Shown here piece by piece: positions 37,596-47,392 of a stretch of 64,000 nt of DNA. The position numbers were made by a program, and so were the translations under genes. The stretch covers positions 124,001-188,000 of the forward strand of contig NZ_WNKS01000003.1 of assembly GCF_009720655.1 (NCBI RefSeq), in the 5' to 3' direction. Under the pieces are notes generated by a model. That model did no database searches, was not told where the DNA came from, and worked only from the letters and a program-made list of their open reading frames with translations. The stretch comes from Rhodoblastus acidophilus (GTDB lineage: Bacteria; Pseudomonadota; Alphaproteobacteria; Rhizobiales; Beijerinckiaceae). Position 1 is the stretch's first letter; each line of letters begins with the position of its first letter.

Positions 37596-39263
37596 ATGCG
37601 CATCCTGCTGCTCTGCCATTCTTTCAACAGCCTGACGCAAAGGTTGTTCGTGGAACTGCGCGAGCGCGGCGAAGAGGTCAGCGTCGAGTTCGACATTTCC
37701 GACGCAGTGCTCCGCGAGGCGGTGGACCTGTTCGAGCCCGACCTCGTCCTCGCGCCCTTCCTCAAGCGGGCGATCCCCGAGGACGTCTTGGCCCGCGCAA
37801 AATGCCTGATCGTGCATCCGGGGCCGCCGGGGGATCGCGGTCCCTCCGCGCTCGACTGGGCGATTTTGGAAGGCCGTGAAAACTGGGGCGTGACCTTGCT
37901 CGAAGCCGCGCCGGACCTCGACGCCGGCCCGGTCTGGGTGACGCGCGCCTTCCCCATGCGTGCGGCGAGCAAGTCCAGCCACTACCGCCACGAAGTCACG
38001 CGTGGCGCCGTCGCCTGCGTGATCGAGGCCTTGCAAAAATTCCGAAACGGCGAACGCGCGCAGCCGCAGCCCGAACTCACGCCCATGCGTCCCGTCTGTC
38101 CGCGCGCGCTGCGCCGCATCGACTGGGCCGCCGACGATGTGGATGCGGTGCTGCGAAAAATTCGCTCGGCGGACGGTTCCCCGGGCGCGCCAGGGTCCAT
38201 CGGCGGGCGTGAATATCTGCTATTCAATGCCGAGGCGGCGCACGGCCTTCCCGCAGCCGAACCCGGAACGTTTTTGGCGCGGCGCGGTGGGGCGGTCGCT
38301 TTGGCGGCGCGCGACGGCGCGGTGTGGATCGGCCATTTGCGCGAGCCCGCAGCCGGATCGCTCAAACTGCCGGCGGCGCACATGCTCGGCGACGTTTTTT
38401 CCGCGCTGCCAGAAAAACCTTCGCCGCTGATCCGTTATGAGCAGGACGGCGACATCGGTTATTTGCATTTCGCCTTCCACAATGGCGCGATGAGCGTCGC
38501 GGACTGCCGCACGCTCGAAGCGGCGATTGTTTCCGCACGCCGCGAGAAAGCGCGCGCGCTCGTCCTCACCGGCGGCCCGGATTATTGGTCGAACGGCCTG
38601 CATCTCGGCGTCATCGAAGCGGCGCAAAGCGCGGCCGAAGAATCCCTTCAAAACATCGAGGCGATGAACGATTGCGTGCGAACCCTGCTCGCCATCGACG
38701 ACCGTCTCGTGGTCGCGGCGCTGCGGGGCAACGCCGGCGCCGGCGGCGTGTTCCTGGCGCTCGCCGCCGATGTCGTGATGATGCGCGACGGCGTGATCCT
38801 CAACCCGCATTACAAGGACATGGGCAATCTCTACGGCTCGGAATACTGGACCTACCTGCTGCCCCGCCGCGTCGGGTCCGAAAAGGCGCGGCTGATCACG
38901 CAGAACCGCCTGCCGATGGGCGCGGCGCAGGCCGCGCGTCTCGGCCTCGCCGACATCATCCTGCCCGAGGCGCCGGAAGAGGCGGAAGCGGTCATGCGCG
39001 CACGTGTGCAATTAATCGCATCGGTGGCGGATTTCGCCGAACGCCTCGCGGCCAAAAGGCTTGCGCGCGAAAAAGACGAGGCGACAAAACCTCTGGAAAA
39101 ATATCGTTCTGAAGAACTGGAAAAAATGCAGCGCAATTTCTTCGGTTTCGATCCCTCCTATCATGTCGCGCGGCACAATTTCATTCGCAAGGTGGCGAAA
39201 TCGCGGACGCCATTGCATCTGGCGCTGCATCGCTCCCTTCGTCCGCGGAGAGACATCGCATGA
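37596..39263 (+). CDS. hypX: CO-forming maturase HypX (HoxX)
   Basis: HypX makes the CO ligand of the active-site iron under aerobic conditions, from formyl-tetrahydrofolate via formyl-CoA. The 555-residue protein has an N-terminal formyltransferase-like domain (residues 1-260), with VHPGPPGDRGPSALDWAIL carrying the catalytic-loop His-Pro-Gly and DAGPVWV with the conserved Asp. A C-terminal enoyl-CoA hydratase-like domain (about 275-500) follows, with VLTGGPDYWSNGLHLGVIE and NAGAGGVFLALAAD as oxyanion loops. HypX occurs in bacteria that use H2 in air. It overlaps hupR by 4 bp. Confidence 0.95.
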   Translation: MRILLLCHSFNSLTQRLFVELRERGEEVSVEFDISDAVLREAVDLFEPDLVLAPFLKRAIPEDVLARAKCLIVHPGPPGDRGPSALDWAILEGRENWGVTLLEAAPDLDAGPVWVTRAFPMRAASKSSHYRHEVTRGAVACVIEALQKFRNGERAQPQPELTPMRPVCPRALRRIDWAADDVDAVLRKIRSADGSPGAPGSIGGREYLLFNAEAAHGLPAAEPGTFLARRGGAVALAARDGAVWIGHLREPAAGSLKLPAAHMLGDVFSALPEKPSPLIRYEQDGDIGYLHFAFHNGAMSVADCRTLEAAIVSARREKARALVLTGGPDYWSNGLHLGVIEAAQSAAEESLQNIEAMNDCVRTLLAIDDRLVVAALRGNAGAGGVFLALAADVVMMRDGVILNPHYKDMGNLYGSEYWTYLLPRRVGSEKARLITQNRLPMGAAQAARLGLADIILPEAPEEAEAVMRARVQLIASVADFAERLAAKRLAREKDEATKPLEKYRSEELEKMQRNFFGFDPSYHVARHNFIRKVAKSRTPLHLALHRSLRPRRDIA

Positions 39264-40696
39264 CGTCTGGCGCCGTTCTCATCGTCGACGACGAATTGCG
39301 CTCGCAGGAATCGCTGAAGCGCGTGCTCTCTGAAGAGTTCGACGTGCTGCTCGCCAGCAATGCGGAGGAGGCCGAGGCCATCCTGGCGGGCGATCTGGTG
39401 CAGGCCATCCTGTGCGACCAGCGCATGCCCGGCGAATCCGGCGTCGATTTCCTGCGCCGCGTGCGCGAGGCCTGGCCCGATCCCGTGCGCATGATCATCT
39501 CGGGCTTTTCCGAATCCGAGGACATTATCGCCGGCGTCAACGAGGCCGGAATTTATCAGTACATCACCAAACCCTGGCGCCCGGAAAAACTCCTGGAGAC
39601 CGTGCGCGACGCCGTGCGGCTCTACCATTTGCAGAAGGGACCGGGGGGCGGGGACGTCAAGCCGTCGCACGGAACGCTCAACCGCATGCTCTCGGACCGG
39701 CGGCGCGAACAGAAAAAAATGTTCGAGTTCGAGCGCATCGTCCACGACCCCAAGGGGCCCATGGTGGACACGCTGGCGCTGGCGCGCAAGGCGGCGTGCT
39801 ACGACATTTCCGTCCTGATCACCGGCGCGTCCGGCGCTGGCAAAGAGCTCTTGGCGCGCGCCATCCACTTTGGTTCAGCGCGCGGCGACAAGCCTTTCGT
39901 GGTCGAAAATTGCGGCGCGCTCCCCGACGAATTGCTGGAGAGCGAACTGTTCGGCTGCAAGAAGGGGGCCTACACCGGCGCCTATCAGGACCGCATCGGC
40001 CTGTTCGAACTGGCCGACGGCGGCACGATTTTTCTCGACGAAATCGGCGAGACCTCCCCGGCCTTCCAGGTCAAACTGTTGCGCGTGTTGCAGGAGCGCG
40101 AGATGCGCCCGCTCGGCGCGGCGCGGTCGCGAAAGATCGATGTGCGCGTCATTTCCGCCACCAACCGCGACCTCGAAAGCGATGTCGAACAGGGGCGCTT
40201 CCGTCGCGACCTTTTTTACCGCCTCAACGCCTTCCCGCTGCACCTGCCGGCGCTGAACGAGCGGAGCGGCGACATTCCGCTGATCGCCGAAAGCATTTTG
40301 GCCGAGGTCAACCGCGCGTTCCGGCGCAAAATTCCGGGTTTCACGCCGGAAACCCTGCGGCAGCTGCGCGCTTACGCGTGGCCGGGCAATGTGCGCGAAC
40401 TCCACAACGAGATTCAGCGCATGGTGGTGATGGCGGAAGCGGATGCGCCGCTCGCCGCGCATCTGCTGTCGGCGCGGGTGGCGAGCGGCGATGTGCGCAT
40501 CAACCTGAACGGCCACACGACGCTGAAGGATCAGGTGGAGGCGCTGGAGCGCGCCGCGATTTCGCGAACCCTCGCCGCCTGCTCCGGCAACATCAGCCAC
40601 GCCGCGGAAAAGCTTGGCCTGTCCCGCGTCGGCTTGCGCGCGAAAATCGACCGCTACGACTTGCGAAAAGATGTGGCGCAGGGGTGTGAGCCATGA
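39260..40696 (+). CDS. hupR: H2-responsive sigma54 activator HupR (HoxA)
   Basis: HupR is the response regulator that activates hydrogenase genes when HupUV senses H2. The 478-residue protein has a receiver domain (acidic pair D10-D11, phosphate acceptor D53 in CDQRMPG), an AAA+ domain with Walker A TGASGAGKELLA, sigma54-contact loop GAYTGAYQDRIG and Walker B GGTIFLDEIGE, and a Fis-type DNA-binding helix-turn-helix at the C-terminus (CSGNISHAAEKLGLSRVGL). The contact loop is intact (GAYTGA), as needed for sigma54 activation. This agrees with the -24/-12 promoters at 23157 and 28292. In this family the unphosphorylated form is usually the active one. It overlaps hypX and hupT by 4 bp each. Confidence 0.95.
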   Translation: MTSGAVLIVDDELRSQESLKRVLSEEFDVLLASNAEEAEAILAGDLVQAILCDQRMPGESGVDFLRRVREAWPDPVRMIISGFSESEDIIAGVNEAGIYQYITKPWRPEKLLETVRDAVRLYHLQKGPGGGDVKPSHGTLNRMLSDRRREQKKMFEFERIVHDPKGPMVDTLALARKAACYDISVLITGASGAGKELLARAIHFGSARGDKPFVVENCGALPDELLESELFGCKKGAYTGAYQDRIGLFELADGGTIFLDEIGETSPAFQVKLLRVLQEREMRPLGAARSRKIDVRVISATNRDLESDVEQGRFRRDLFYRLNAFPLHLPALNERSGDIPLIAESILAEVNRAFRRKIPGFTPETLRQLRAYAWPGNVRELHNEIQRMVVMAEADAPLAAHLLSARVASGDVRINLNGHTTLKDQVEALERAAISRTLAACSGNISHAAEKLGLSRVGLRAKIDRYDLRKDVAQGCEP

Positions 40697-42045
40697 GCCC
40701 CAACCGCCCGTCGCGCCCCGAAAACATCCTGGCGCTCGCGGGCGCCGGCGCGGACGGCGATCTCTCGGACAGCCAGGAATCCGTCTGGCAGGAGGTCGTC
40801 AAGCGCGTTGACGAGGTTTACTCCGACCTGCTGCGCTATGAATCCGACCTCGAAGCAAAAAATGCGGAATTGGAGGAGGCGCAAAGTTTTATCTCCAGCG
40901 TGATCGCCTCGGTCTCTGACATTCTGGCCGTCTGCGACGCCGAGGGCCGGATCGTCCAGGCCAATCCGGCCTTTGTCACCTTGCTTGGCCGTAGTGAAGC
41001 CAAGCTGATCGGCGCGCCGCTGCCTGACGTGATCGTCGAGGATGACCGCGCGGTGGCGCGGCAGTTCTTGTATGCGGGCGCGCCGGCCGGCGATTGCGAG
41101 TTGCGGTTTTCGACGGCGAGCGGCCCGACCGACGTCATGGCGATCAATTTCTCCAGCCGCTTCGACCACACCGGCCGTTGCGTCGGCGCCGTGCTCACGG
41201 GACGGCCGATCGGCGAATTGCGCCGCGCCTATCAGGCCCTGCACACAGCCCATCTCGACCTGCAACACGCACAGAAGAAACTAATCGAACAGGAGAAGAT
41301 GGCGAGCCTCGGCCGGCTCGTCGCCGGTGTCGCGCACGAGCTGAACAATCCCATCAGTTTCGTTTACGGCAACGTCCATGTGCTGGAGCGCTACCGGAAG
41401 AATCTGTCGAATTATTTCGTCGAGGCTGAAAAGCTGGAGGATTCCGCCGCCGCGGCGCTGCGAACAAAATACCGGATCGACCCCATTCTTGCGGATCTCA
41501 CGCCGCTGATCGAGGGCACGCTGGAAGGCGCGCACCGCATCAGCGAAATCGTGAAAAACCTGCGCCGTCTCTCGTTCAACCGCGCGCATGAGGCGCAAAA
41601 GATCGACGTGGAGCGCATCGTCGCGGTGGCCGCGCAATGGGCGGCGCGGTCGAAGAAGAATCAGGCGCGCATCTGCGTCGATGTCGAATCCGGTCTGACC
41701 CTGTGGGGCAACGAGGGGCAGATTCACCAGATTGTCGTCAACCTGATCGACAATGCGCTCGACGCCGTGCGCGGCCGCGCCGATGCATGTGTCACCGTTC
41801 GCGCGCGCGAAAAAAGTGGCGGCGATGTCGAGATCGTGGTCGAGGACAATGGCGGCGGCATAGCCGAATCCGCCTTCGACAAGATGTTCGAGCCGTTCTT
41901 CACCACCAAGACGGTGGGCGAGGGGACGGGCCTGGGACTCTGGATCTCCTATTCCATCGCCCGCGAACACGGCGGCGATATATCCGCCGCCAATCGCCCC
42001 GAAGGCGGCGCGGCGTTCACCCTGCGGCTGCCGGTCGGGGGGTGA
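40693..42045 (+). CDS. hupT: H2-signal histidine kinase HupT (HoxJ)
   Basis: HupT is the soluble sensor kinase that exchanges phosphate with HupR under control of HupUV. The 450-residue protein has no membrane helix. It has a PAS domain (about residues 65-180, [20 protein letters not shown]), a dimerisation domain with H-box [14 protein letters not shown], and an ATPase domain with N-box [14 protein letters not shown]1 [10 protein letters not shown], the F-box FEPFFTTK and G2 GTGLGLWIS. The lack of membrane segments and the operon position support the HupT assignment over other kinases. It ends the hydrogenase operon. Confidence 0.94.
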   Translation: MSPNRPSRPENILALAGAGADGDLSDSQESVWQEVVKRVDEVYSDLLRYESDLEAKNAELEEAQSFISSVIASVSDILAVCDAEGRIVQANPAFVTLLGRSEAKLIGAPLPDVIVEDDRAVARQFLYAGAPAGDCELRFSTASGPTDVMAINFSSRFDHTGRCVGAVLTGRPIGELRRAYQALHTAHLDLQHAQKKLIEQEKMASLGRLVAGVAHELNNPISFVYGNVHVLERYRKNLSNYFVEAEKLEDSAAAALRTKYRIDPILADLTPLIEGTLEGAHRISEIVKNLRRLSFNRAHEAQKIDVERIVAVAAQWAARSKKNQARICVDVESGLTLWGNEGQIHQIVVNLIDNALDAVRGRADACVTVRAREKSGGDVEIVVEDNGGGIAESAFDKMFEPFFTTKTVGEGTGLGLWISYSIAREHGGDISAANRPEGGAAFTLRLPVGG

Positions 42046-42104
42046 GATTTTGCCGCGACGCGTTTATTGCGATAGATAGCAGCCCGCTCACCTTGGGATA
42101 TGAC

Positions 42105-42851
42105 GTGGACTTTCTACACCCCTTCACCACCATAGGCGGCTGGATCAGCCTTCTGAGCCTTTCCGCCATGGAAATCGTGCTCGGCGTCGACAATCTGGTG
42201 TTCGTCGCGCTGGCCACCCAGGGCCTGCCGGAGGACAAGCGGGCGCGCGCGGCGCGGCTCGGCCTCGCCCTGGCCATCCTGTTCCGCCTGGGCCTACTGT
42301 CGAGCATGTTCCTGCTGGCGCATCTGACAGAACCTTTGTTCACCGCGCTCGACCATGCTTTCAGCGGCCGCGACATCGTGCTGGGGCTGGGCGGCCTGTT
42401 CCTGCTCTACAAGGGCACGCAGGAAATCCATGAGGAAATCGTTCCCGACGAGCCGGACGAGCGCGGCGGCCGGACGACAAAAAGTTTCGCCAAGGCCATT
42501 TTTCAGATCGCCATTCTCGACATCGTCTTCTCGCTCGACAGCGTGCTCACCGCCATCGGCATGGCCGACCATCTCGAAATCATGGTCGCGGCGGTGGTGC
42601 TCGCCATCCTGATGATGATGGTGGCGGCGGCGCCGCTCAGCCGGTTCATCCACGCCAATCCGACGGTCAAGATGCTCGCGCTGAGCTTTTTGTTGCTGAT
42701 CGGCATGAGCCTGATGACCGAAGCCTTCGGCTACCACGTACCAAAAGGGTTCATTTACGCGGCCATCGGCTTTTCCGTGCTGGTGGAGGCGCTCAACCAG
42801 TTCGCTCTCCGCGCGCGCCGGCGCGCCAGGGAGCGCCAGCCGCCGCAATAA
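42105..42851 (+). CDS. TerC-family integral membrane protein
   Basis: The 248-residue protein (if it starts at GTG 42105) has about seven membrane helices and the TerC signature: LSAMEIVLGVDNLVFVAL with conserved Glu and Asp, ARRARAARLGLALAILFRLGLL, and the repeated FQIAILDIVFSLDSVLTAIG. TerC proteins are linked to tellurite resistance and manganese or calcium export, and to metal loading of secreted proteins. No ATG fits: the next is at the conserved AMEIVLG. GTG 42105 gives the usual N-terminus; TTG 42093 is the alternative. It follows hupT by 59 bp in the same direction, but a role in hydrogenase metal supply is only a guess. Confidence 0.85.
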   Translation: MDFLHPFTTIGGWISLLSLSAMEIVLGVDNLVFVALATQGLPEDKRARAARLGLALAILFRLGLLSSMFLLAHLTEPLFTALDHAFSGRDIVLGLGGLFLLYKGTQEIHEEIVPDEPDERGGRTTKSFAKAIFQIAILDIVFSLDSVLTAIGMADHLEIMVAAVVLAILMMMVAAAPLSRFIHANPTVKMLALSFLLLIGMSLMTEAFGYHVPKGFIYAAIGFSVLVEALNQFALRARRRARERQPPQ

Positions 42852-42856
42852 AGCGC

Positions 42857-42885
42857 TTGGCGAAAACCCCGGCATTCGCTATAAA
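42857..42885 (+). promoter_or_regulatory. sigma70-type promoter of secE-nusG
   Basis: TTGGCG (42857-42862) is followed after 17 bp by TATAAA (42880-42885). The pair lies just after the TerC-family stop and 93 bp before the secE ATG. It is the clearest housekeeping promoter in the window. Confidence 0.7.
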
Positions 42886-42978
42886 GCCGTGTGAGGCGCG
42901 CGACCGAGAGGTTCCGCGCCCACTTTTTTAGCCCGCGACCGTCTAACACGCGGTCCGAAACGACAAGTCGGAACCGTC

Positions 42979-43170
42979 ATGGCAAATCCGTTCACTTTCC
43001 TCCAGGAAGTCCGCGCCGAAGCCGCCAAGGTGACCTGGCCCACGCGTCGCGAAACCATGATCACCACCGGCATGGTCGCGCTGATGGTCGTGCTGGCCTC
43101 GCTGTTCTTCCTTTCGGCCGACCAGCTCATCCGACTGTTCGTCGGCTTCATTCTCAGCTTCGGCCGCTGA
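42979..43170 (+). CDS. secE: preprotein translocase subunit SecE
   Basis: SecE is the essential small subunit of the SecYEG channel. The 63-residue protein has the short alphaproteobacterial form: an amphipathic helix with the EVRAEAAKVTWPTRRET signature (residues 10-26), followed by a single membrane helix (about 30-55). Its position before nusG confirms the call. No tRNA-Trp gene precedes it, although one often does elsewhere. Confidence 0.97.
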   Translation: MANPFTFLQEVRAEAAKVTWPTRRETMITTGMVALMVVLASLFFLSADQLIRLFVGFILSFGR

Positions 43171-43185
43171 GAAGTTTGGTTTCGA

Positions 43186-43231
43186 CGCGTTTTCTTCACG
43201 CGAACCGGCGGCCACTTCGCTTGAAAACGCT
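43186..43231. repeat. dispersed palindromic repeat, copy 2 (partial, inverted)
   Basis: CGCGTTTTCTTCACGCGAACC, then GGCGGCCACTTCGCTTGAAAACGCT, is the reverse complement, with few mismatches, of the left half of the element at 10331-10431. The long hairpin half of that element is missing. It sits between secE and nusG, so it is transcribed within this operon, and reaches to 25 bp before the nusG start. Confidence 0.85.
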
Positions 43232-43255
43232 ACTGAGTTCATACGGGACACATTC

Positions 43256-43786
43256 ATGACCAAGCGCTGGTACATCGTCCACGCCTATTCCAACTTCGAG
43301 AAGAAAGTCGCCGAATCGATCCGCGAGGGCGCGGCGCAGCGCGGCTTGAGCGAAAAGTTCGACGAGATCCTGGTGCCGACCGAACAGGTGGTGGAGGTTC
43401 GTCGCGGGCGCAAATTCAACGCCGAGCGGAAATTCTTTCCCGGCTATGTGCTGGTGAAATGCGACCTGTCCGACGAAGTGTTCCATCTGATCAAGAACAC
43501 GCCCAAGGTCACAGGCTTTTTGGGACAGGACAACAAGCCGTTCCCGATCCCCGATCATGAGGCCGAGCGGATCAAGGGCCAGGTGGCCGAGGGCGTCGAG
43601 CGCCCCAAAACCTCCGTCAGCTTCGATGTCGGCGAAAAGGTGCGCGTCAACGACGGCCCGTTCGCCTCGTTCGAAGGCCTCGTGGAAGAGGTCGACGAGA
43701 GCCGTTCGCGCGTCAAGGTCGCGGTGTCGATCTTCGGCCGCGCCACCCCGGTCGAACTGGAATACGGTCAGGTCGACAAGCTCTGA
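43256..43786 (+). CDS. nusG: transcription elongation/antitermination factor NusG
   Basis: NusG binds RNA polymerase, suppresses pausing and links it to Rho or the ribosome. The 176-residue protein has the NGN domain (RWYIVHAYSNFEKKVAESI, then RKFFPGYVLVKCDL and VTGFLGQDNKPFPI) and a C-terminal KOW domain (GEKVRVNDGPFASFEGLVEEVD). The length is typical. It pairs with secE, but rplK does not follow: a hairpin and convergent genes come next. Confidence 0.97.
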   Translation: MTKRWYIVHAYSNFEKKVAESIREGAAQRGLSEKFDEILVPTEQVVEVRRGRKFNAERKFFPGYVLVKCDLSDEVFHLIKNTPKVTGFLGQDNKPFPIPDHEAERIKGQVAEGVERPKTSVSFDVGEKVRVNDGPFASFEGLVEEVDESRSRVKVAVSIFGRATPVELEYGQVDKL

Positions 43787-43793
43787 CATACGA

Positions 43794-43818
43794 CCGGGCG
43801 CCGGCTCGCGGCGCCCGG
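43794..43818 (+). terminator. strong hairpin after nusG
   Basis: CCGGGCGCC (43794-43802) and GGCGCCCGG (43810-43818) form a perfect 9-bp GC stem with a 7-nt loop, 8 bp after the nusG stop. No T tract follows, but the next gene is on the opposite strand, so a transcript end here makes sense. Confidence 0.6.
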
Positions 43819-43920
43819 GAAGTCCGCACTTCCATCACGGTCTGCCCGGCCATGCCGGCGTAAAGCCGCGTCGCCTCCTGCATAGGCTCGTGTTCGCGCC
43901 GGGATTTTCCCGACGGGTCC

Positions 43921-44390
43921 TCACCTCGGGTTGAACACCGCCAGCGTGATCTTCCCGAACGTCTTGAGCGCGATCACGCGCGCCTGCCGCCCCGCGACTG
44001 GCACATTGTAGCGCAGATAGGGCGTATTCGGATTTTCATTGGACGCGTAACGCTGCGCGCTCTCGCCCAGGCAGGAATCGAGCGTCGCCTTGAGATCGGC
44101 GAGATCGAGTTTTTCCGCCTGACACGAGTAGGAAATCTCCGAAATCTTCTTCTTGTCGAGAATTTCGCAGGCGCCAAACAGCGGCGCAGGCACGGCATAA
44201 GCAGCCACGCTGTCCTCGTCGCGCACCACGGCACCGCGCAGTGATGCAAACCCGTCGGGCGCGGCCGCGATCACCGCCTTGAAGGCCGGACAATCAAAAG
44301 CCTTGTCATCGATCTTGTCGTCGGCGAAAGCGGGACAGCCCCCGGCCTGAAACAGGACGGAGGCGGAGAGAGCGATGGTGAAAAATTTCA

Positions 44391-44391
<1 letters not shown>
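43921..44391 (-). CDS. secreted protein of unknown function, downstream of gltA
   Basis: The 156-residue product has a Sec signal peptide (MKFFTIALSASVLFQAGGCPAFA), so it should be periplasmic; the Cys near its end could also suggest a lipoprotein, but the lipobox is poor. The mature part has three further Cys (FDCPAFKAV, FGACEIL, YSCQAEKL) plus one in DSCLGE that may form disulfides. No known family was recognised. Its ATG overlaps the gltA stop by 1 bp (TGATG), so it is translated from the gltA transcript. A longer reading with an extra N-terminus runs through gltA in another frame and is not credible. Confidence 0.75.
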
Positions 44392-45680
<1,289 letters not shown>

Positions 45681-45852
45681 GACATCGCCCCTTTGCAGTC
45701 ATCCAAGTCGCGTCTGCCGTTCGGGGAGCGCCCCGGGCGAGCCTTGTTCCCCATCATCGGGAGGGCTGGACGGTAGAGCCGCGTCAATTGTGCGCCGCTC
45801 TGACTAGCTTAGTTGCGGGCCTGGGGCAAGATGACGCGCCTTAGACCAATGG

Positions 45853-45869
45853 GCGCCGCGAGGCGGCGC
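45853..45869 (-). terminator. hairpin directly after gltX
   Basis: GCGCCGC (45853-45859) and GCGGCGC (45863-45869) form a perfect 7-bp stem with a 3-nt loop touching the gltX stop codon (45870). No T tract. It may end or stabilise the gltX mRNA ahead of gltA. Confidence 0.5.
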
Positions 45870-47303
45870 TCAGGCCGCCGCGTCCGCGATCCGGCCGAGC
45901 GCCTCGTCGCGGCCCAGCACTTCGATGACGTCGAAAATGCCCGGCGAAGTCCCGCGCCCGGTGAGCGCCGCCCGCAGCGGCTGGGCGACCTGTCCGAGCT
46001 TTGCCCCCGTTTCCGCGACATAGGCGCGCACGACGTCTTCCGTGGCCGCCGCCGTCCAGTCCGCCAGCGCCGCGAATCGTGGAGCCAGCGCGGCGAGATG
46101 CGCCTTGGCCTCCGGTTTCAGAATTTCCGTCGCCTTGGCGTCATAGGTCAAGGGGCGCTGCGCGAACAGAAACTGCGCCCCGTCCGCCAATTCGACCAGG
46201 GTTTTCGCGCGCTCCTTGAGCCCGGCCATCGAGCGCAGCAGCTGCGCCGTCTTGGTCTCGTCGACCTGCGCCGAAAGGGTTTCGCCGTTCGGCAGATAGG
46301 GCAGGGTCTCCAAAAAGACCGCCAGCAGCGCCTCGTCCGGGGTCGCGCGCATGTAGTGGCCGTTCATGTTTTCGAGCTTGGCGTAGTCGAACCGCGCCGG
46401 CGAGCGGTGCACCTGGTCGAGCGAAAACGCCTCGATGAGGTCGGGGGTCGAAAAGAATTCGCGGTCGCCCTGGCTCCAGCCGAGCCGCGCCAGATAGTTT
46501 CGCAGCGCTTCCGGCAGATAGCCCATGGCGCGATAGGCGTCGACGCCCAGCGCTCCGTGCCGCTTGGACAGTTTGGCCCCGTCCGCCCCGTGGATCAGCG
46601 GGATATGGGCGAAGGCCGGAACATCCCACCCCATCGCCTGATAGATGTGGGTCTGCCGCGCGGCGTTGGTGAGGTGATCGTCGCCGCGGATGATCTGCGT
46701 CACGCCCATGTCATGGTCGTCCACCACCACGGCCAGCATATAGGTCGGGGTTCCGTCCGAGCGCAGCAAAATCAGGTCGTCGAGGTCCTTGTTGGGGAAG
46801 CGGACCTCGCCCTGCACCTTGTCCTGGATCACGGTCTCGCCCTCGCGCGGCGCCTTCAGCCGCACCACCGGCTTGCGCCCCTCGGCGATGGCGTCGGCCT
46901 CCGCCTGCGTCCCGCCAAGCTCGCGCCAGCGGCCGTCATAGCGCGGCGGACGCCCTTCCTTGCGCGCGAGATCGCGCATCGCCTCCAGTTCCTGGGCGCT
47001 GGCGTAGCATTTGTAGGCCGCGCCCTTGGCGAGCATGGCCTCGGCGACCTCGCGGTGGCGGTCGGCGCGGGCGAACTGGTAGATGGTGTCGCCGTCCCAG
47101 GTCAGGCCCAGCCATTGCATGCCGTCGATGATCGCGGCGATCGCCGCGTCGGTCGAGCGTTCCCGATCGGTGTCCTCGATGCGCAGAAGCATCTTGCCGC
47201 CCTGCTGGCGCGCCAGCAGCCAATTGAACAGGGCGGTGCGCGCGCCGCCGATGTGCAGATAGCCGGTGGGCGAGGGGGCGAAGCGCGTGATCATCTCGGA
47301 CAT
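45870..47303 (-). CDS. gltX: glutamyl-tRNA synthetase
   Basis: GltX charges tRNA-Glu (and often tRNA-Gln in bacteria using the transamidation route). The 477-residue class I synthetase has the HIGH element as [23 protein letters not shown] and the KMSKS element as [10 protein letters not shown] chose the ATG at 47303 (MSEMITRF), which follows an AAGG site, over an upstream ATG at 47465 that only extends into the comEC region. It is divergent from comEC, with starts 89 bp apart. Confidence 0.96.
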   Translation of the reverse strand: MSEMITRFAPSPTGYLHIGGARTALFNWLLARQQGGKMLLRIEDTDRERSTDAAIAAIIDGMQWLGLTWDGDTIYQFARADRHREVAEAMLAKGAAYKCYASAQELEAMRDLARKEGRPPRYDGRWRELGGTQAEADAIAEGRKPVVRLKAPREGETVIQDKVQGEVRFPNKDLDDLILLRSDGTPTYMLAVVVDDHDMGVTQIIRGDDHLTNAARQTHIYQAMGWDVPAFAHIPLIHGADGAKLSKRHGALGVDAYRAMGYLPEALRNYLARLGWSQGDREFFSTPDLIEAFSLDQVHRSPARFDYAKLENMNGHYMRATPDEALLAVFLETLPYLPNGETLSAQVDETKTAQLLRSMAGLKERAKTLVELADGAQFLFAQRPLTYDAKATEILKPEAKAHLAALAPRFAALADWTAAATEDVVRAYVAETGAKLGQVAQPLRAALTGRGTSPGIFDVIEVLGRDEALGRIADAAA

Positions 47304-47392
47304 TTCGAAAACCTTCAGTTTCGCGCGGCCGGTTGGTGTCGCTCCGCGCGCGCCCCTCCTAGCATGGCGCAAACGCGCAAAAAAAGGGGCTG

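Noticed and set aside
42851-42978. tRNA-Trp gene before secE.
   Set aside because: It is often found there in other bacteria, but no cloverleaf or GTTCAA-type T loop is present; only a promoter is seen.
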